Assembly (NCBI GenBank): GCA_021151585.1
Contig: JAGKWX010000003.1
Location: forward strand, 1-64,000
Origin: Alphaproteobacteria bacterium
Lineage (GTDB): Bacteria; Pseudomonadota; Gammaproteobacteria; JAGOUN01
Direction of reading: 5' to 3'
Length of the DNA stretch: 64,000 nt
The notes beneath the pieces are model-generated. The model was given only the letters and a program-made list of their open reading frames with translations. It did no database searches and was not told the DNA's origin. Shown piece after piece: positions 37,088 to 46,822 of this stretch. Numbering within the stretch: position 1 is the stretch's first letter; the number at the start of each line of letters is the position of its first letter. A program made the translations under genes and the position numbers.

Positions 37088-40000
37088 ATGCAGACCAGGC
37101 AAATCCCTTCCGTTATGGCAAGACTAAATGACACGAGTCCCCATAGAGCAACTCCAGCAATCATAGCTGAGAATTATGATAGTCGAGTTTATGGTAAACG
37201 CCAACGTTATGCGATGCCATCAGCATTGACTAGTGTAGATGGCGTGGATAGAACACAGGTTTTTCAGAATTTTACTTATGAAGATTTTACACGATTAAAA
37301 GATTTGGTTAGTACAGCGACATGTCCATTAGACCGAGCGTTGATTGATAAAATCAACTCATTAGATAAGTCAACTTATGCGCAAGCTGAATTTGATTACA
37401 ACACCGCGCGTGGTTTGGAATCTTATCTTGCATCACAAAATAATGATGTAGAAATGACTGATAAGCAAATTCAAGCAACTCAAGAAAACCCATTGGCACA
37501 TCCGAAGACCTTGGATACCAAGTTGGTGGTGAATAAAAATGCTGCGAGTTCTCAGGCACATGCTGTGTCAATTAGGCAGTTGATAAATAAATTAGCGACA
37601 GAATTTTATTCTACTACATTAATTGTTTTTTCTGATGAAGCAGCAGTCGCAGTAGATAGTGCTAAAGCCACTAATCTTTCACGTATGGTATTTTTTGATA
37701 AACAAGCGATTTATGCTCTTTGTTGTGTTTATGGTGTTGATAAAGCAGCATTGACTGATAAATTAAACAGTAAAGGTATGGCTGTAACCTTAGCTGAGAT
37801 ACGCGCTGCTCGAACGCAAGAGCCTGAAATTAAAGCATTGGCAATAGCAATAGAAACATTATTCGAGGCCGCTTATTTTGGTTCGGGTCGAGCATTTCAG
37901 TCGCTGATTGAAGCACATGAAGCAGGTATTTACGAATTTAGTGACGAAGAATTGTGCCAATTAGTAGAAGCGCAAATGGCATGGTATCGCATAGGATTAG
38001 CTGCACAAACACCACGTGATGGTAATCGCGTGCATTATGTCGCTTATCCTTTTGCGGATGACTTGAGTGCAGTGCAATGCTTGCCTGACTTAATCCTATC
38101 TCCTAAAACGTGGAAAGCAGTTCGTGTAAACCAAGCTGCATTCCAAAATTTACTTGCTAACGTTTATCATCAGCAAGGGATTAAAGCTTCTGCTTTAGTA
38201 GTTGCTAATGAGCATTTTGACGAAGAGGTAAAATTATCTAATGATGATTTGCGACAATTATTGCGAACGCTGGTTACTCTATATATTGCTGCAAAACAAT
38301 CAGGTTCTAGCGTAGAAGGCGATGATATGCAAATTTTACCAAGATTTCTACCAGAAAAACGCTATCCAAGATTGTGGGAGGCGTTAAGAGGGAAAGCGGA
38401 AGAAAGTTATCGCTTGCTCAATGATTTTTGGCCGAAATTAAGTCGAGAATTGCTGAATCAGCCGGTGGTAGCTGAACTAACTGCGCGTGGTCCGCGTAGT
38501 GAGGAAGAGCGAGCTGAGGCTGCTCATGCTGAGCTAACAATTGATGCATTGGTTTCCTCGGTACATTTAGCTGGTGAGATAGAAAAACAACCAGAGCATT
38601 TAATTAAACAGCTTCAAGAGCCGATAATGGCTATCGAATTGAGTGACACAAAACGACAGTTTGCTGCTCAGCGGATAGAGATTTTGGAAGCCATGGGTAA
38701 GTTACGTCATTATGCATTGTCTGAAAAATTAAGAACGCCTGGTCTCGATGAATCCATACAAGATGAGTTGGTGCTGGCAAAACAAAAGAATTCAGCGCAA
38801 ACGATGAGCGAAACAGAGTTAATGCAAAAAATCACAGAACAAGCAGTATTGGCGAGTGGTGGTATTTATGATATTCGAGAAGTGATTATCAAGAGGATCG
38901 CTAGTAACCAAGTAGCAGACAAAAGTGCACAAGAAAAACTTGATGAAGACAATAAGGCTTTGCAGAAACCACAACAAATATTGTTAAGACAAACGGATGA
39001 GGTAGTTAAAAAACTTCAAGAAGAAGATGAAAAAGATTTGAAAGATAGTAGTGTTGTTGAATATAAAGCAGAGAAATCGGGTTTTGCTAAGAGTAAAACA
39101 GCCAATCATGTTGAAAGAGAGTTTGAAGAAGCAAGTAATGCAGTAGAAGAACAAGCGAAATTGACAGCAGATAGAAATCGTCCTGCTTCTTTCTTATGGG
39201 GTAAATCAGATCAAGAGCTATTACAAGAAAAACAACAAAGGTTAGTAAAATGCGAAGCGCGTTTAAACACGTTACGCACTCAGCAAGCAGCGTATGTACA
39301 GCGTAAAGCTCAACGTGATAAAGATACCAAATTGGTTCAGCAATTACGGGACCAGGTGAATCAGCTTGTAACCCATGCTATTGAAGTTTTGAAAAATTTA
39401 AACATGATTAGAGCTGAACGATTGGATCAATTAGAGGCATTGAAGTTATTAAGCCAAGATATTCTAGAAGTGATTGAGAATAATCCAGTTGTTGAGTATA
39501 TGCGCGATTTTGTTGAAAAAGTTTCTGAGTTTATAATATCACAAATGAAAGAGGCTAATGCTCAAGCGGTGCGTGAAGCACGTTTGCAGGAGCTTGAAAA
39601 TAAAGAGCGAGCGTTAACTAAAGCATTGGTTGAGACTAACCCTGTAACCGAATTTATTCGTTTGGTGATGCTCGATTATGTGCAAACTTGGGTGGCGCGT
39701 AAAGGAAGGGGTGATTATTCTTATTGGAAAAACTTAATCGCACAAAGTTTACAAGAAGACATAACGGCGTATGAATATGGAGCTTTTGCGTTTAAACATC
39801 CGAATAAAAAGAACAAGGCGCGTGAAGCGTTGCCTTTATTTATAGTGGCAAATTCATCCGCTTATATAAAATTGTTAGTGATTTACATATTGAGTGTTTC
39901 TGCCGAAGATTTTTGGTTAAAAATACAAGATAAGCTCTTCGAAACGAATGGCCGGGTGGTGCCTAAAGAATCTGCATCATTGCTAAATGTTTTGTTAAGT

Positions 40001-41650
40001 AAAGATGCCTATCCGATTACTACAGATCTGAAAAAAAATGAAGAGAGTCTACGCCGAACCTTATTGGAAAGGTATACGGTGACGAATTATCAAGATCCTT
40101 TGCAAGCGATGTTAGAAGACAATGTGATGTTAGATTTGGCCTTTACTGTATCTAATATCTTCCCTGTGTCGCAAGAGCCCCAGCAAATACTGGATGAAGC
40201 AGCGATTATTCGTGGACGTATAGCGAAGTTAGTCTGTCGCTTAGAGAGTGAAGAGCGTTATTCTTATTTAGGTGATTACTTGAAGGTTGCTATGATGATG
40301 CTGGGGGATAACGATGCATTCAGTTATTTAGTAGATGGACATGTTACCAACCCAGTGTTTAATGTTTGTTTAGAACGGGGTGATATGTTTGCTTTGCCTG
40401 ACGCAATCAAGTTTGCTATTGAAGCTTTGCAAAACGATGATCAGATTAATAAATCAACACTGAAGAATCGTCAAGTGGTATTAGACTATTTAACAGGGCA
40501 GTTAAGTCATGATGCTCGCTTTACAGTCTTGCTGGCTCGTTTTCAAGATTATATCGCTGCACAAACGCAGGTTTTTAACAGTGGATCTCAAGAGTCTCAT
40601 AGCAAAACTCACGTAGAGAGATTTCGTTCGTCAAGTATTGTTACAACAGCTAGGCGATCATTGGGTTCAGAGTCAGTAAGCAGTGTGTCTGGTACGGTTC
40701 TTCCTAAACAATCACCTCAGAGTAAAAACGTAGAGATGGAGAGTGGTTTTAGTGTTGTTCCGATAAAAGCTATGTTTACACCTCCAGCACCACTAACGCC
40801 TGCGTCCCCAGTGCCTGTCGATACGACAAGCCTTGAGCAGACTGACGTAGACTCTGGTGTGAGTTTTCAGCCAGCAACGCCACCGACACCTCCAGCACCT
40901 CCAGCACCTCCAGCACCTCCAGTTTCTATCGATGCTACTCGTGTTGATGATGTTATGTCAGTATCGACTGCTGCTGCAGAAGTGAAAAAACCAGCTCAAC
41001 CACCGGTGCCTCCACCTCCACCAAAGAGAAGGCCAAGCACTGAACCTGCTAACTCACTGCCAGTGCCGCCTGTTGCTCCAGTTCCTGAGAATGCGATTCG
41101 TGTTGATGATGTTATGTCAGTATCGACTGCCGCTGCAGAAGTGAAAAAACCAGCTCAACCACCGGTGCCGCCACCTCCACCTCCACCCAAGGGAAGGCCA
41201 AGCATCGAAACTGCCAACTTATTGTCAGTGCCGTCTGTTCTTCTAGCTCCTGCGCAACCAATTGTTGAGTCGTTTGCCTCTGAAAATACTGAAACGCGGG
41301 AAGAGGATGTAGCTACTATAGTGTCGCCTGCGCCATTTCCTGCTCATGGGCAAGCGAGCTTAGGTCTTTTTGCAGCCATTCAGGCAGGGAAAAAATTAAG
41401 ACCAAAAGAGGAGCAGGTTCCTTTAAGTGAGACCAGGCCGCAGCTTAAAAATAAAGCGCAAGACTCATCAGGACAAAGTATGGCGGATGCTCTTAGGGAA
41501 AGATTGGCTCAGGTAAGAAGAGCGACAGCTGGACAGCCTGCTGCGTCTGCATTAACAGGAAATCCAAGTGCTCAATTTGAGCAGGGCCGCGATCGATCGA
41601 GTAGCGAATCTAGTGTTTCGTCGACTAATTCGGAGGATTGGAAGCCCTAA
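37088..41650 (+). CDS. 1520-residue candidate secreted actin regulator: helical body, poly-proline repeats, WH2-like motif
   Basis: The N-terminal 1150 residues match no family I know. They are helical, have no signal peptide, and include coiled-coil stretches (about 600-790) and two related segments, NPVVEYMRDFV (from 799) and NPVTEFIRLVM (from 851). From about 1230 the protein is proline-rich: PPTPPAPPAPPAPP (1265-1278), PPVPPPPPKRRPS and PPVPPPPPPPKGRPS within a duplicated block. Residues 1424-1440 (SLGLFAAIQAGKKLRPK) fit the eukaryotic WH2 pattern (L-x-x-I-x-x-G-x-x-L-K/R). A basic amphipathic helix follows (1464-1479), then a Ser/Glu-rich end, SSSESSVSSTNSEDWKP. Poly-proline plus WH2 plus tail is the architecture of actin-nucleating proteins. 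The tail also suits a Dot/Icm secretion signal. Single gene with its own terminator; function inferred. Confidence 0.82.
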   Translation: MQTRQIPSVMARLNDTSPHRATPAIIAENYDSRVYGKRQRYAMPSALTSVDGVDRTQVFQNFTYEDFTRLKDLVSTATCPLDRALIDKINSLDKSTYAQAEFDYNTARGLESYLASQNNDVEMTDKQIQATQENPLAHPKTLDTKLVVNKNAASSQAHAVSIRQLINKLATEFYSTTLIVFSDEAAVAVDSAKATNLSRMVFFDKQAIYALCCVYGVDKAALTDKLNSKGMAVTLAEIRAARTQEPEIKALAIAIETLFEAAYFGSGRAFQSLIEAHEAGIYEFSDEELCQLVEAQMAWYRIGLAAQTPRDGNRVHYVAYPFADDLSAVQCLPDLILSPKTWKAVRVNQAAFQNLLANVYHQQGIKASALVVANEHFDEEVKLSNDDLRQLLRTLVTLYIAAKQSGSSVEGDDMQILPRFLPEKRYPRLWEALRGKAEESYRLLNDFWPKLSRELLNQPVVAELTARGPRSEEERAEAAHAELTIDALVSSVHLAGEIEKQPEHLIKQLQEPIMAIELSDTKRQFAAQRIEILEAMGKLRHYALSEKLRTPGLDESIQDELVLAKQKNSAQTMSETELMQKITEQAVLASGGIYDIREVIIKRIASNQVADKSAQEKLDEDNKALQKPQQILLRQTDEVVKKLQEEDEKDLKDSSVVEYKAEKSGFAKSKTANHVEREFEEASNAVEEQAKLTADRNRPASFLWGKSDQELLQEKQQRLVKCEARLNTLRTQQAAYVQRKAQRDKDTKLVQQLRDQVNQLVTHAIEVLKNLNMIRAERLDQLEALKLLSQDILEVIENNPVVEYMRDFVEKVSEFIISQMKEANAQAVREARLQELENKERALTKALVETNPVTEFIRLVMLDYVQTWVARKGRGDYSYWKNLIAQSLQEDITAYEYGAFAFKHPNKKNKAREALPLFIVANSSAYIKLLVIYILSVSAEDFWLKIQDKLFETNGRVVPKESASLLNVLLSKDAYPITTDLKKNEESLRRTLLERYTVTNYQDPLQAMLEDNVMLDLAFTVSNIFPVSQEPQQILDEAAIIRGRIAKLVCRLESEERYSYLGDYLKVAMMMLGDNDAFSYLVDGHVTNPVFNVCLERGDMFALPDAIKFAIEALQNDDQINKSTLKNRQVVLDYLTGQLSHDARFTVLLARFQDYIAAQTQVFNSGSQESHSKTHVERFRSSSIVTTARRSLGSESVSSVSGTVLPKQSPQSKNVEMESGFSVVPIKAMFTPPAPLTPASPVPVDTTSLEQTDVDSGVSFQPATPPTPPAPPAPPAPPVSIDATRVDDVMSVSTAAAEVKKPAQPPVPPPPPKRRPSTEPANSLPVPPVAPVPENAIRVDDVMSVSTAAAEVKKPAQPPVPPPPPPPKGRPSIETANLLSVPSVLLAPAQPIVESFASENTETREEDVATIVSPAPFPAHGQASLGLFAAIQAGKKLRPKEEQVPLSETRPQLKNKAQDSSGQSMADALRERLAQVRRATAGQPAASALTGNPSAQFEQGRDRSSSESSVSSTNSEDWKP
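40940..41203 (+). repeat. in-frame tandem duplication encoding proline-rich units
   Basis: Two units at 40940-41038 and 41099-41203, 159 bp apart, encode RVDDVMSVSTAAAEVKKPAQ followed by a PPVPPPPP run. At DNA level they differ by very few bases up to the proline runs, which differ by two prolines. This indicates recent duplication or slippage. Confidence 0.85.
41357..41407 (+). other. WH2-like actin-binding motif within the 1520-residue protein
   Basis: It encodes residues 1424-1440. Leu1427, Ile1431, Gly1434, Leu1437 and Arg1438 fall at the conserved positions of WH2 motifs (for example LLxxIxxGxxLKK). It follows poly-proline runs, as in WASP/WIP/RickA-type proteins. Confidence 0.6.
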
Positions 41651-41659
41651 TTTATGCAT

Positions 41660-41687
41660 AAAAAAGAGCGGGAAACCGCTCTTTTTA
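41660..41687. terminator. bidirectional rho-independent terminator
   Basis: AAAAAGAGCGG, loop GAAA, CCGCTCTTTTT: a perfect 11-bp stem with A and T tracts on both sides. It lies between the convergent 1520-residue-protein gene and sbcB and serves both. Confidence 0.95.
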
Positions 41688-41694
41688 TATAAAA

Positions 41695-43056
41695 TCATGC
41701 CATGCGTTTTGATAACCATTGTTGCAACTCTTGCAATAATCCTAATTGCTCATCATCCAAGTTCGCATCATTTTTCAAGTGCTGAATCTCTTCTATCGCC
41801 TGTGTAGTCGTTAATTTTGTTCTGCCTTTATAGTCCATTTTTTCAGCCTCACAATTCTCATCAAATATGTCAGCTTGTTCGATAGATAATAGCTCGCGAT
41901 CACAGCGTCCTAATGCATCAACGGCCAATATTTTTAATAGTGGATGTGATATTCGTTCAATGGTCTCTGATTTTTTATCAAAAGCGGCGCGATGAAATTG
42001 TTGCATTTGCCGTTGCTGTTCGTCATTCCAAAAGCCTTGATAATATAAAGCTGCTTCGGGTGCGACATTCGGAAATTTCGGGTACGTAAAATCACAATAA
42101 TGTTTTTTGATTTCTTCTAATTTTTCAGGATTCTTTTCAAGCCAAGTAATATTTTTTTTAAGTATATTTTTTTTGTCATCGGATAACTTGGCCAAATATT
42201 TTTCTGAAGCGGGTAATAAAAAACCAGGTTCCGCCATTTTTTTGTTAATTACCCAGGGTTGATCTGACAAATCATCGCCATCCAAACGTAACCAGCACGC
42301 TTGATTTTTATAATGATAATGTGAATCTAGATATAACACCGGAGCGCAGAAATTTGCATCTGAACCAAAAATACCATCTACTAATACGGCATATTTTTTA
42401 TTAAAAAGCTTTGGCAATTTTTGCTGACGTTCGTTATCACTATTTTTATCGAAATAGCCTAAAGCATATTTCCATGTGTCTGTTTGCTGCATAAAAATTT
42501 TAGCCAGTGCAATCGTCGCTTCAATATCGACAATCGCATTATGTGCAACGCCATCAGATAAATGATTGGTAGTATTTAAAGCGTCGAGTTTCAAACTGAT
42601 TTTTTCATTACGCAGTGGCCATGTTAATAACGATGGATGAAATAAATAAAACAAACTGGTGATAGGATATAAATCTGCGCGACCGCACGAATTGGCGAAT
42701 TGATGCGTATAAGGCGCTAATAAATTTCGATAAAAACTAAAACGTAAAAACTCATCATCAAAGCCTAAAGTGTTATAACCTAGACTGATCGTTCCTGGTG
42801 TATTAAATAACTCATGAATACGCTTGATGACGACAAACTCGGATTCACCTTGTTGCCAAGCTTGCAATGGTGTGCGATGTGTGATCATTGCCCTGGGGCT
42901 CGGGACAATGCCTGGATTGGGGCGTACCATCCATTCGTAACGTTCTAACTCATTCAGCTGCATATCGGTTCGAATCGCTGCGAATTGAATGACTTGATCA
43001 AATGCAGGATTAAGACCAGACGTTTCGATATCATAAAAAAGAAAAGTTTTTGGCAT
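41695..43056 (-). CDS. sbcB: exodeoxyribonuclease I
   Basis: A 453-residue 3'-5' single-strand DNA exonuclease of the DEDD family. ExoI motif: FLFYDIETSGLNPAFDQVIQ (catalytic Asp and Glu). Also QFAAIRTDMQLNE, TPGTISLGYNTLGFDDEFLR, FYRNLLAPY, DLYPI, and the third motif AHNAIVDIEATIALAKI. The C-terminal ExoI region (PEAALYYQGFWNDEQQRQM) is present. The frame is open to 43089; ATG 43056 aligns with the family. Confidence 0.93.
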   Translation of the reverse strand: MPKTFLFYDIETSGLNPAFDQVIQFAAIRTDMQLNELERYEWMVRPNPGIVPSPRAMITHRTPLQAWQQGESEFVVIKRIHELFNTPGTISLGYNTLGFDDEFLRFSFYRNLLAPYTHQFANSCGRADLYPITSLFYLFHPSLLTWPLRNEKISLKLDALNTTNHLSDGVAHNAIVDIEATIALAKIFMQQTDTWKYALGYFDKNSDNERQQKLPKLFNKKYAVLVDGIFGSDANFCAPVLYLDSHYHYKNQACWLRLDGDDLSDQPWVINKKMAEPGFLLPASEKYLAKLSDDKKNILKKNITWLEKNPEKLEEIKKHYCDFTYPKFPNVAPEAALYYQGFWNDEQQRQMQQFHRAAFDKKSETIERISHPLLKILAVDALGRCDRELLSIEQADIFDENCEAEKMDYKGRTKLTTTQAIEEIQHLKNDANLDDEQLGLLQELQQWLSKRMA

Positions 43057-43137
43057 AAGGTCAAATCTTACTGGTAAAATGATTGGCACTATTTTAACAT
43101 CTTATCTTGTCATAGCAATTTTAGATGGAGCCTAAAT

Positions 43138-43692
43138 ATGTCTGCAAAAAACACATCCCATTCCTTCGGTTACGTTGCAAAAAGTTTTCATTGGATTGTG
43201 GCGGTATTAATCATAGCAATGTTGTGTTTAGGGTATTTGTTAGAAGACTTTCCCGCTTCATCAGGCGCTGCGGCTTATAATGTTCATAAATGTATCGGCA
43301 TTATTATTTTAGCGTTAGTGGTTTTACGGTTAGTCTGGCGTTGGATGAATATTCAGCCTGGCTATTCGTCAAGATTGCCTGCTTGTTATAAACTCTTTGT
43401 TAAATTGGCGCATTATGTTATTTACATGGCTATGGTGTTGATGCCCTTGTCAGGCTGGTTGATGTCAACGGCTGCGGGCCGAGCGCCGGATTTTTTCGGT
43501 TGGTTTTATTTCCCTATGCCTGGTATAGCTTTAAACACACATCTCGCTGGTGTCATGTATCAAGTGCACAATACTTTGGCTGTTGTGCTAATTGTTTTAA
43601 TCTCATTGCATATTCTTGCCGGGCTATTTCATCATGTTATGTTACGTGATAATGTACTTAAACGAATGTTGCCTGGGGGAAATCGGGGGTGA
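43138..43692 (+). CDS. cybB: cytochrome b561 (di-heme quinol oxidase family)
   Basis: A 184-residue inner-membrane cytochrome with four hydrophobic helices and heme-ligand histidines in each key segment: SFHWIVAVLI, YNVHKCIGIIIL, KLAHYVIYMAMV, YQVHNTLAVVLI, and SLHILAGLFHHV. It oxidises quinol in vitro and has been linked to superoxide handling in E. coli. It lies 3 bp before glnA, so the two are probably co-transcribed. Divergent from sbcB. Confidence 0.88.
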   Translation: MSAKNTSHSFGYVAKSFHWIVAVLIIAMLCLGYLLEDFPASSGAAAYNVHKCIGIIILALVVLRLVWRWMNIQPGYSSRLPACYKLFVKLAHYVIYMAMVLMPLSGWLMSTAAGRAPDFFGWFYFPMPGIALNTHLAGVMYQVHNTLAVVLIVLISLHILAGLFHHVMLRDNVLKRMLPGGNRG

Positions 43693-43695
43693 AGT

Positions 43696-45117
43696 ATGTC
43701 CGAAAAAATAACAATTAAAACAATTTTTGATGTGATAAAAGATGAAGACGTTAAGTTTATAGATTTGCGATTTTCTGATTTGCGCGGCACAGAGCATCAT
43801 ATTACCTTTCCTATTGCCCGCGTTAATGAATCTTTATTTGTCGATGGTAAAGTCTTTGATGGCTCTTCAATTGAAGGTTGGGCCTCAATTGATAAATCGG
43901 ATATGTTGCTAAAGCCGATTATTGACACTGTTATGATTGATCCTTTTTTTCAAGATAAAACATTGATAGTGCGCTGTGATGTTTATGATCCTCAGACATT
44001 GCAGCCTTATACTCGCGATCCACGAGCCGTTGCTGTGCGTGCTGAACAATTTTTGAAAAACACTGGTATAGCCGATGTTGCTTATATGGGGCACGAAGTT
44101 GAATTTTTTGTCTTTGACGATGTTCGCTGGACCTTGGATATGCATCAAGCTTGCTATTCCATTGATTCCGAGGAAGGTGCATGGAATTCTAATAAAAAAA
44201 TGGATTATGGTAATATGGGGTATCGGCCAGCGATTAAAGGCGGTTATTTTCCTGTGCCGCCGCTTGATTCTTCCCATGATTTGCGTTCTGAAATGTGTAC
44301 GATGTTAGAAAAAATGGGATTAATTCCAGAAGTCCATCATCATGAAGTGGCAACAGGCAATCAGAATGAAATTACGACCCGATATACTACGTTGATACAA
44401 AAATGTGATGAGGCGCAAACTTTTAAATACTGCATCCGTAATGTGGCCTTATTGCATGGTAAAACAGTGACATTCATGCCTAAGCCCTTGGTAGGTGATA
44501 ATGGTAGCGCTATGCATACGCATCAGTCATTGGCGAAAGATGGTAAGAATTTGTTTTCCGGCGATGGTTATGCGGGCATGTCAGAATTAGCGCTTTACTA
44601 TATTGGCGGTATTTTAAAACATGCTAAAGCATTGAATGCTTTTACTAATCCTAGTACAAATAGCTATAAACGTTTAGTACCAGGGTATGAGGCGCCGGTT
44701 AAATTAGCGTATTCAGCGAGTAATCGTTCGGCAGCGATTCGCATTCCATTTGTTAATCATGCTGTAGAAAAACGTATTGAAGTGCGCTTTCCAGATCCAT
44801 TAGCAAATCCGTATTTAGCGTTTTCTGCGATGGTTATGGCTGGATTAGATGGCATTAAAAACAAAATTTCCCCAGGCGATGCGCTTGATAAAAATTTATA
44901 CACACTATCGAAAGAAGAGTCGGAGCAAGTGCCTGATATGTGTGGTTCTTTAAGTGAAGCTATTGAATCACTGCGCGATGACCATGCTTTCTTGCTAGAA
45001 GGCGGCGTGTTTACTCAAGACTTGATCGAGGCGTACATTGATTTGAAAAAGGAAGAAATTGCTCGGCTTAATATGACGGTCCATCCGGTTGAGTTTGATA
45101 TGTATTATAGCCAATAA
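43696..45117 (+). CDS. glnA: glutamine synthetase type I
   Basis: A 473-residue enzyme assimilating ammonia into glutamine. Signatures: [41 protein letters not shown], the ATP-binding region [34 protein letters not shown], and [16 protein letters not shown]. The adenylylation tyrosine is in NLYTLSKEE, so it belongs to the GSI-beta class regulated by GlnE. The RBS is GGGGTGA. No ntrB/ntrC follows. Confidence 0.97.
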   Translation: MSEKITIKTIFDVIKDEDVKFIDLRFSDLRGTEHHITFPIARVNESLFVDGKVFDGSSIEGWASIDKSDMLLKPIIDTVMIDPFFQDKTLIVRCDVYDPQTLQPYTRDPRAVAVRAEQFLKNTGIADVAYMGHEVEFFVFDDVRWTLDMHQACYSIDSEEGAWNSNKKMDYGNMGYRPAIKGGYFPVPPLDSSHDLRSEMCTMLEKMGLIPEVHHHEVATGNQNEITTRYTTLIQKCDEAQTFKYCIRNVALLHGKTVTFMPKPLVGDNGSAMHTHQSLAKDGKNLFSGDGYAGMSELALYYIGGILKHAKALNAFTNPSTNSYKRLVPGYEAPVKLAYSASNRSAAIRIPFVNHAVEKRIEVRFPDPLANPYLAFSAMVMAGLDGIKNKISPGDALDKNLYTLSKEESEQVPDMCGSLSEAIESLRDDHAFLLEGGVFTQDLIEAYIDLKKEEIARLNMTVHPVEFDMYYSQ

Positions 45118-45275
45118 CTAGGGATTGATGCATGTTTTGTGTTTTTTAATTGAACACAATCGGGGCGACAAAAGAGTGAATTTTAATTATAAAATATCAG
45201 TATATCCTAGTAAGCAGCGTTTTAAGTTTCTGGTCGTGTTGCGTTGTTCTAGTAATTAACATGACGTTAACGCTT

Positions 45276-45293
45276 GTGCGGGTAATTCCGCAC
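45276..45293. repeat. short perfect hairpin in the glnA-tolC spacer
   Basis: GTGCGG, loop GTAATT, CCGCAC. It lies within the 267-bp spacer after glnA. A weaker inverted repeat (TTGTGTT/AACACAA, 45137-45159) nearer glnA could be its terminator. Nothing else was recognised in the spacer. Confidence 0.4.
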
Positions 45294-45384
45294 TTGCCCC
45301 TAAGTCTGCGGTGATTGTCTTTAAGTACAAAATTGACTATGCTACACCGCAGTAAATAAACCAAAAAAGAGCTATTTTTTGCAA

Positions 45385-46794
45385 ATGAAAAAATCATTAT
45401 TATCATTATTCATGAGTTTACCTATGTTAGCAACGACCGCTGTTGCAGCTAATCTTGTGGATGCATATAACGACGCTCTTAACAGTGATCCTACCTATTT
45501 GGCTGCTAAAAGCACTTACGAAGCGGCTTTGCAAGATACGCCAATTAGTCGTGCGGTATTATTACCACAGTTGTTTTTACAAAATGGTAGTAACGGCAGC
45601 TTGTTTTTAAATAAGTTTAAAGATTCAGGTGCTGCGCAGACCGATAATACAACGACGAGTAAAGGTTATGGCATGCAATTGTCATTGACGCAATCTATTT
45701 TTGATTTTACGGCGATAGAAGAATTTCGTGCTGCTAAAGATACCGTTAAAGCCGCAGCAGAAACGTATTATGCTGCTGTGCAAACACTTATGCTAACCGT
45801 AGCAACGGATTATTTTTCCATTTTAAATGCGCAAGAAAACTTAAAATATGCCACAGCCAATGTTGAGGCGAATAAGAGTTCATTAACTCAGGCGCAACAG
45901 AAATATCAGGTCGGCACGAACACTTTAACAGATGTTTATACAGCCCAGGCGGCTTATTCTACGGCGTTATCTGGCCAAGTGGCAGCACAACATGCCTTGG
46001 AAAGCGCCATTGAGACATTATACTCTATTACTGGTAAACGCTACGCTAACTTTGCTCCTTTACATGATAATTTTCCCTTAATTTCTCCTGAGCCTGAAGA
46101 GCCAAATACATGGGTGCAAGCGGCATTGACAAATAATCCTACTATCAAGTCCGCGAATTATACAGCATCATCAGCTATGAAAACGGCAGGAGCTGAATGG
46201 GGTGGGCATTTGCCAACAGTGGATTTGACGGCCTCTTATGGTACTGATTATCAGTATCAATCATCGAATAACCTCTCTGACGCTGGCTCATCACGCACTA
46301 CGGGAGGTTCTGTTGGGATCAATGTTAGCTTACCTTTGTTTGAGGGCGGCATAGTTACAGCGCAAACCAAACAAGCTGAGGCTAATTATCAGACAGCGAT
46401 TCATAATCTTGAATTACAGCATCGCACGGTAGAAAAAAATACTCGTATTGATTATTTAAATGTCCTCGCTGCGATTAGCGCGGTTCAAGCAGATAAAATT
46501 TCGGTAAAATCGAATGAAAGTGCATTGCGCGGATTAGAGGCGGGTTATCGCGTTGGTACACAAACGATGATGGATGTATTGAGTCAGCAAAGCTTGCTCT
46601 TGTCGGCGGAACAAACGTATGCTGCAGATCGGTATAATTACATTATTAATCTAGTTAATTTAAAAAATGATACGGGTTTATTGAGTTTGCGTGATTTAGA
46701 GGCCATTAATGATTGGCTAGCAGCTGCGCCGGATGAAAAAAAATTAGCAAAAAAACAAGGTTTGCAAATACTCGGGTCAGCAGTATCGGAGTAA
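45385..46794 (+). CDS. tolC: TolC family outer-membrane efflux/secretion channel
   Basis: A 469-residue protein with a Sec signal peptide (MKKSLLSLFMSLPMLATTAVAA) and the duplicated outer-membrane efflux protein domain. Each half has a long helical hairpin: LVDAYNDALNSDPTYLAAKS, YQVGTNTLTDVYTAQAAYST; then VGINVSLPLFEGGIVTAQTK, YRVGTQTMMDVLSQQSLLLS. The protein trimerises into the exit duct for type I secretion and RND/MFS pumps. No pump genes are adjacent. ATG 45385 is preferred over TTG 45379. Confidence 0.92.
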   Translation: MKKSLLSLFMSLPMLATTAVAANLVDAYNDALNSDPTYLAAKSTYEAALQDTPISRAVLLPQLFLQNGSNGSLFLNKFKDSGAAQTDNTTTSKGYGMQLSLTQSIFDFTAIEEFRAAKDTVKAAAETYYAAVQTLMLTVATDYFSILNAQENLKYATANVEANKSSLTQAQQKYQVGTNTLTDVYTAQAAYSTALSGQVAAQHALESAIETLYSITGKRYANFAPLHDNFPLISPEPEEPNTWVQAALTNNPTIKSANYTASSAMKTAGAEWGGHLPTVDLTASYGTDYQYQSSNNLSDAGSSRTTGGSVGINVSLPLFEGGIVTAQTKQAEANYQTAIHNLELQHRTVEKNTRIDYLNVLAAISAVQADKISVKSNESALRGLEAGYRVGTQTMMDVLSQQSLLLSAEQTYAADRYNYIINLVNLKNDTGLLSLRDLEAINDWLAAAPDEKKLAKKQGLQILGSAVSE

Positions 46795-46822
46795 ATTCAT
46801 TTTTCATGAGGGAATGGAATTG

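Noticed and set aside
41590..41650. A strong Arp2/3-binding acidic domain at the C-terminus of the 1520-residue protein
   Set aside because: The tail has the terminal Trp but few acidic residues, so it is reported only as possible; the Ser/Glu composition fits a secretion signal equally well.
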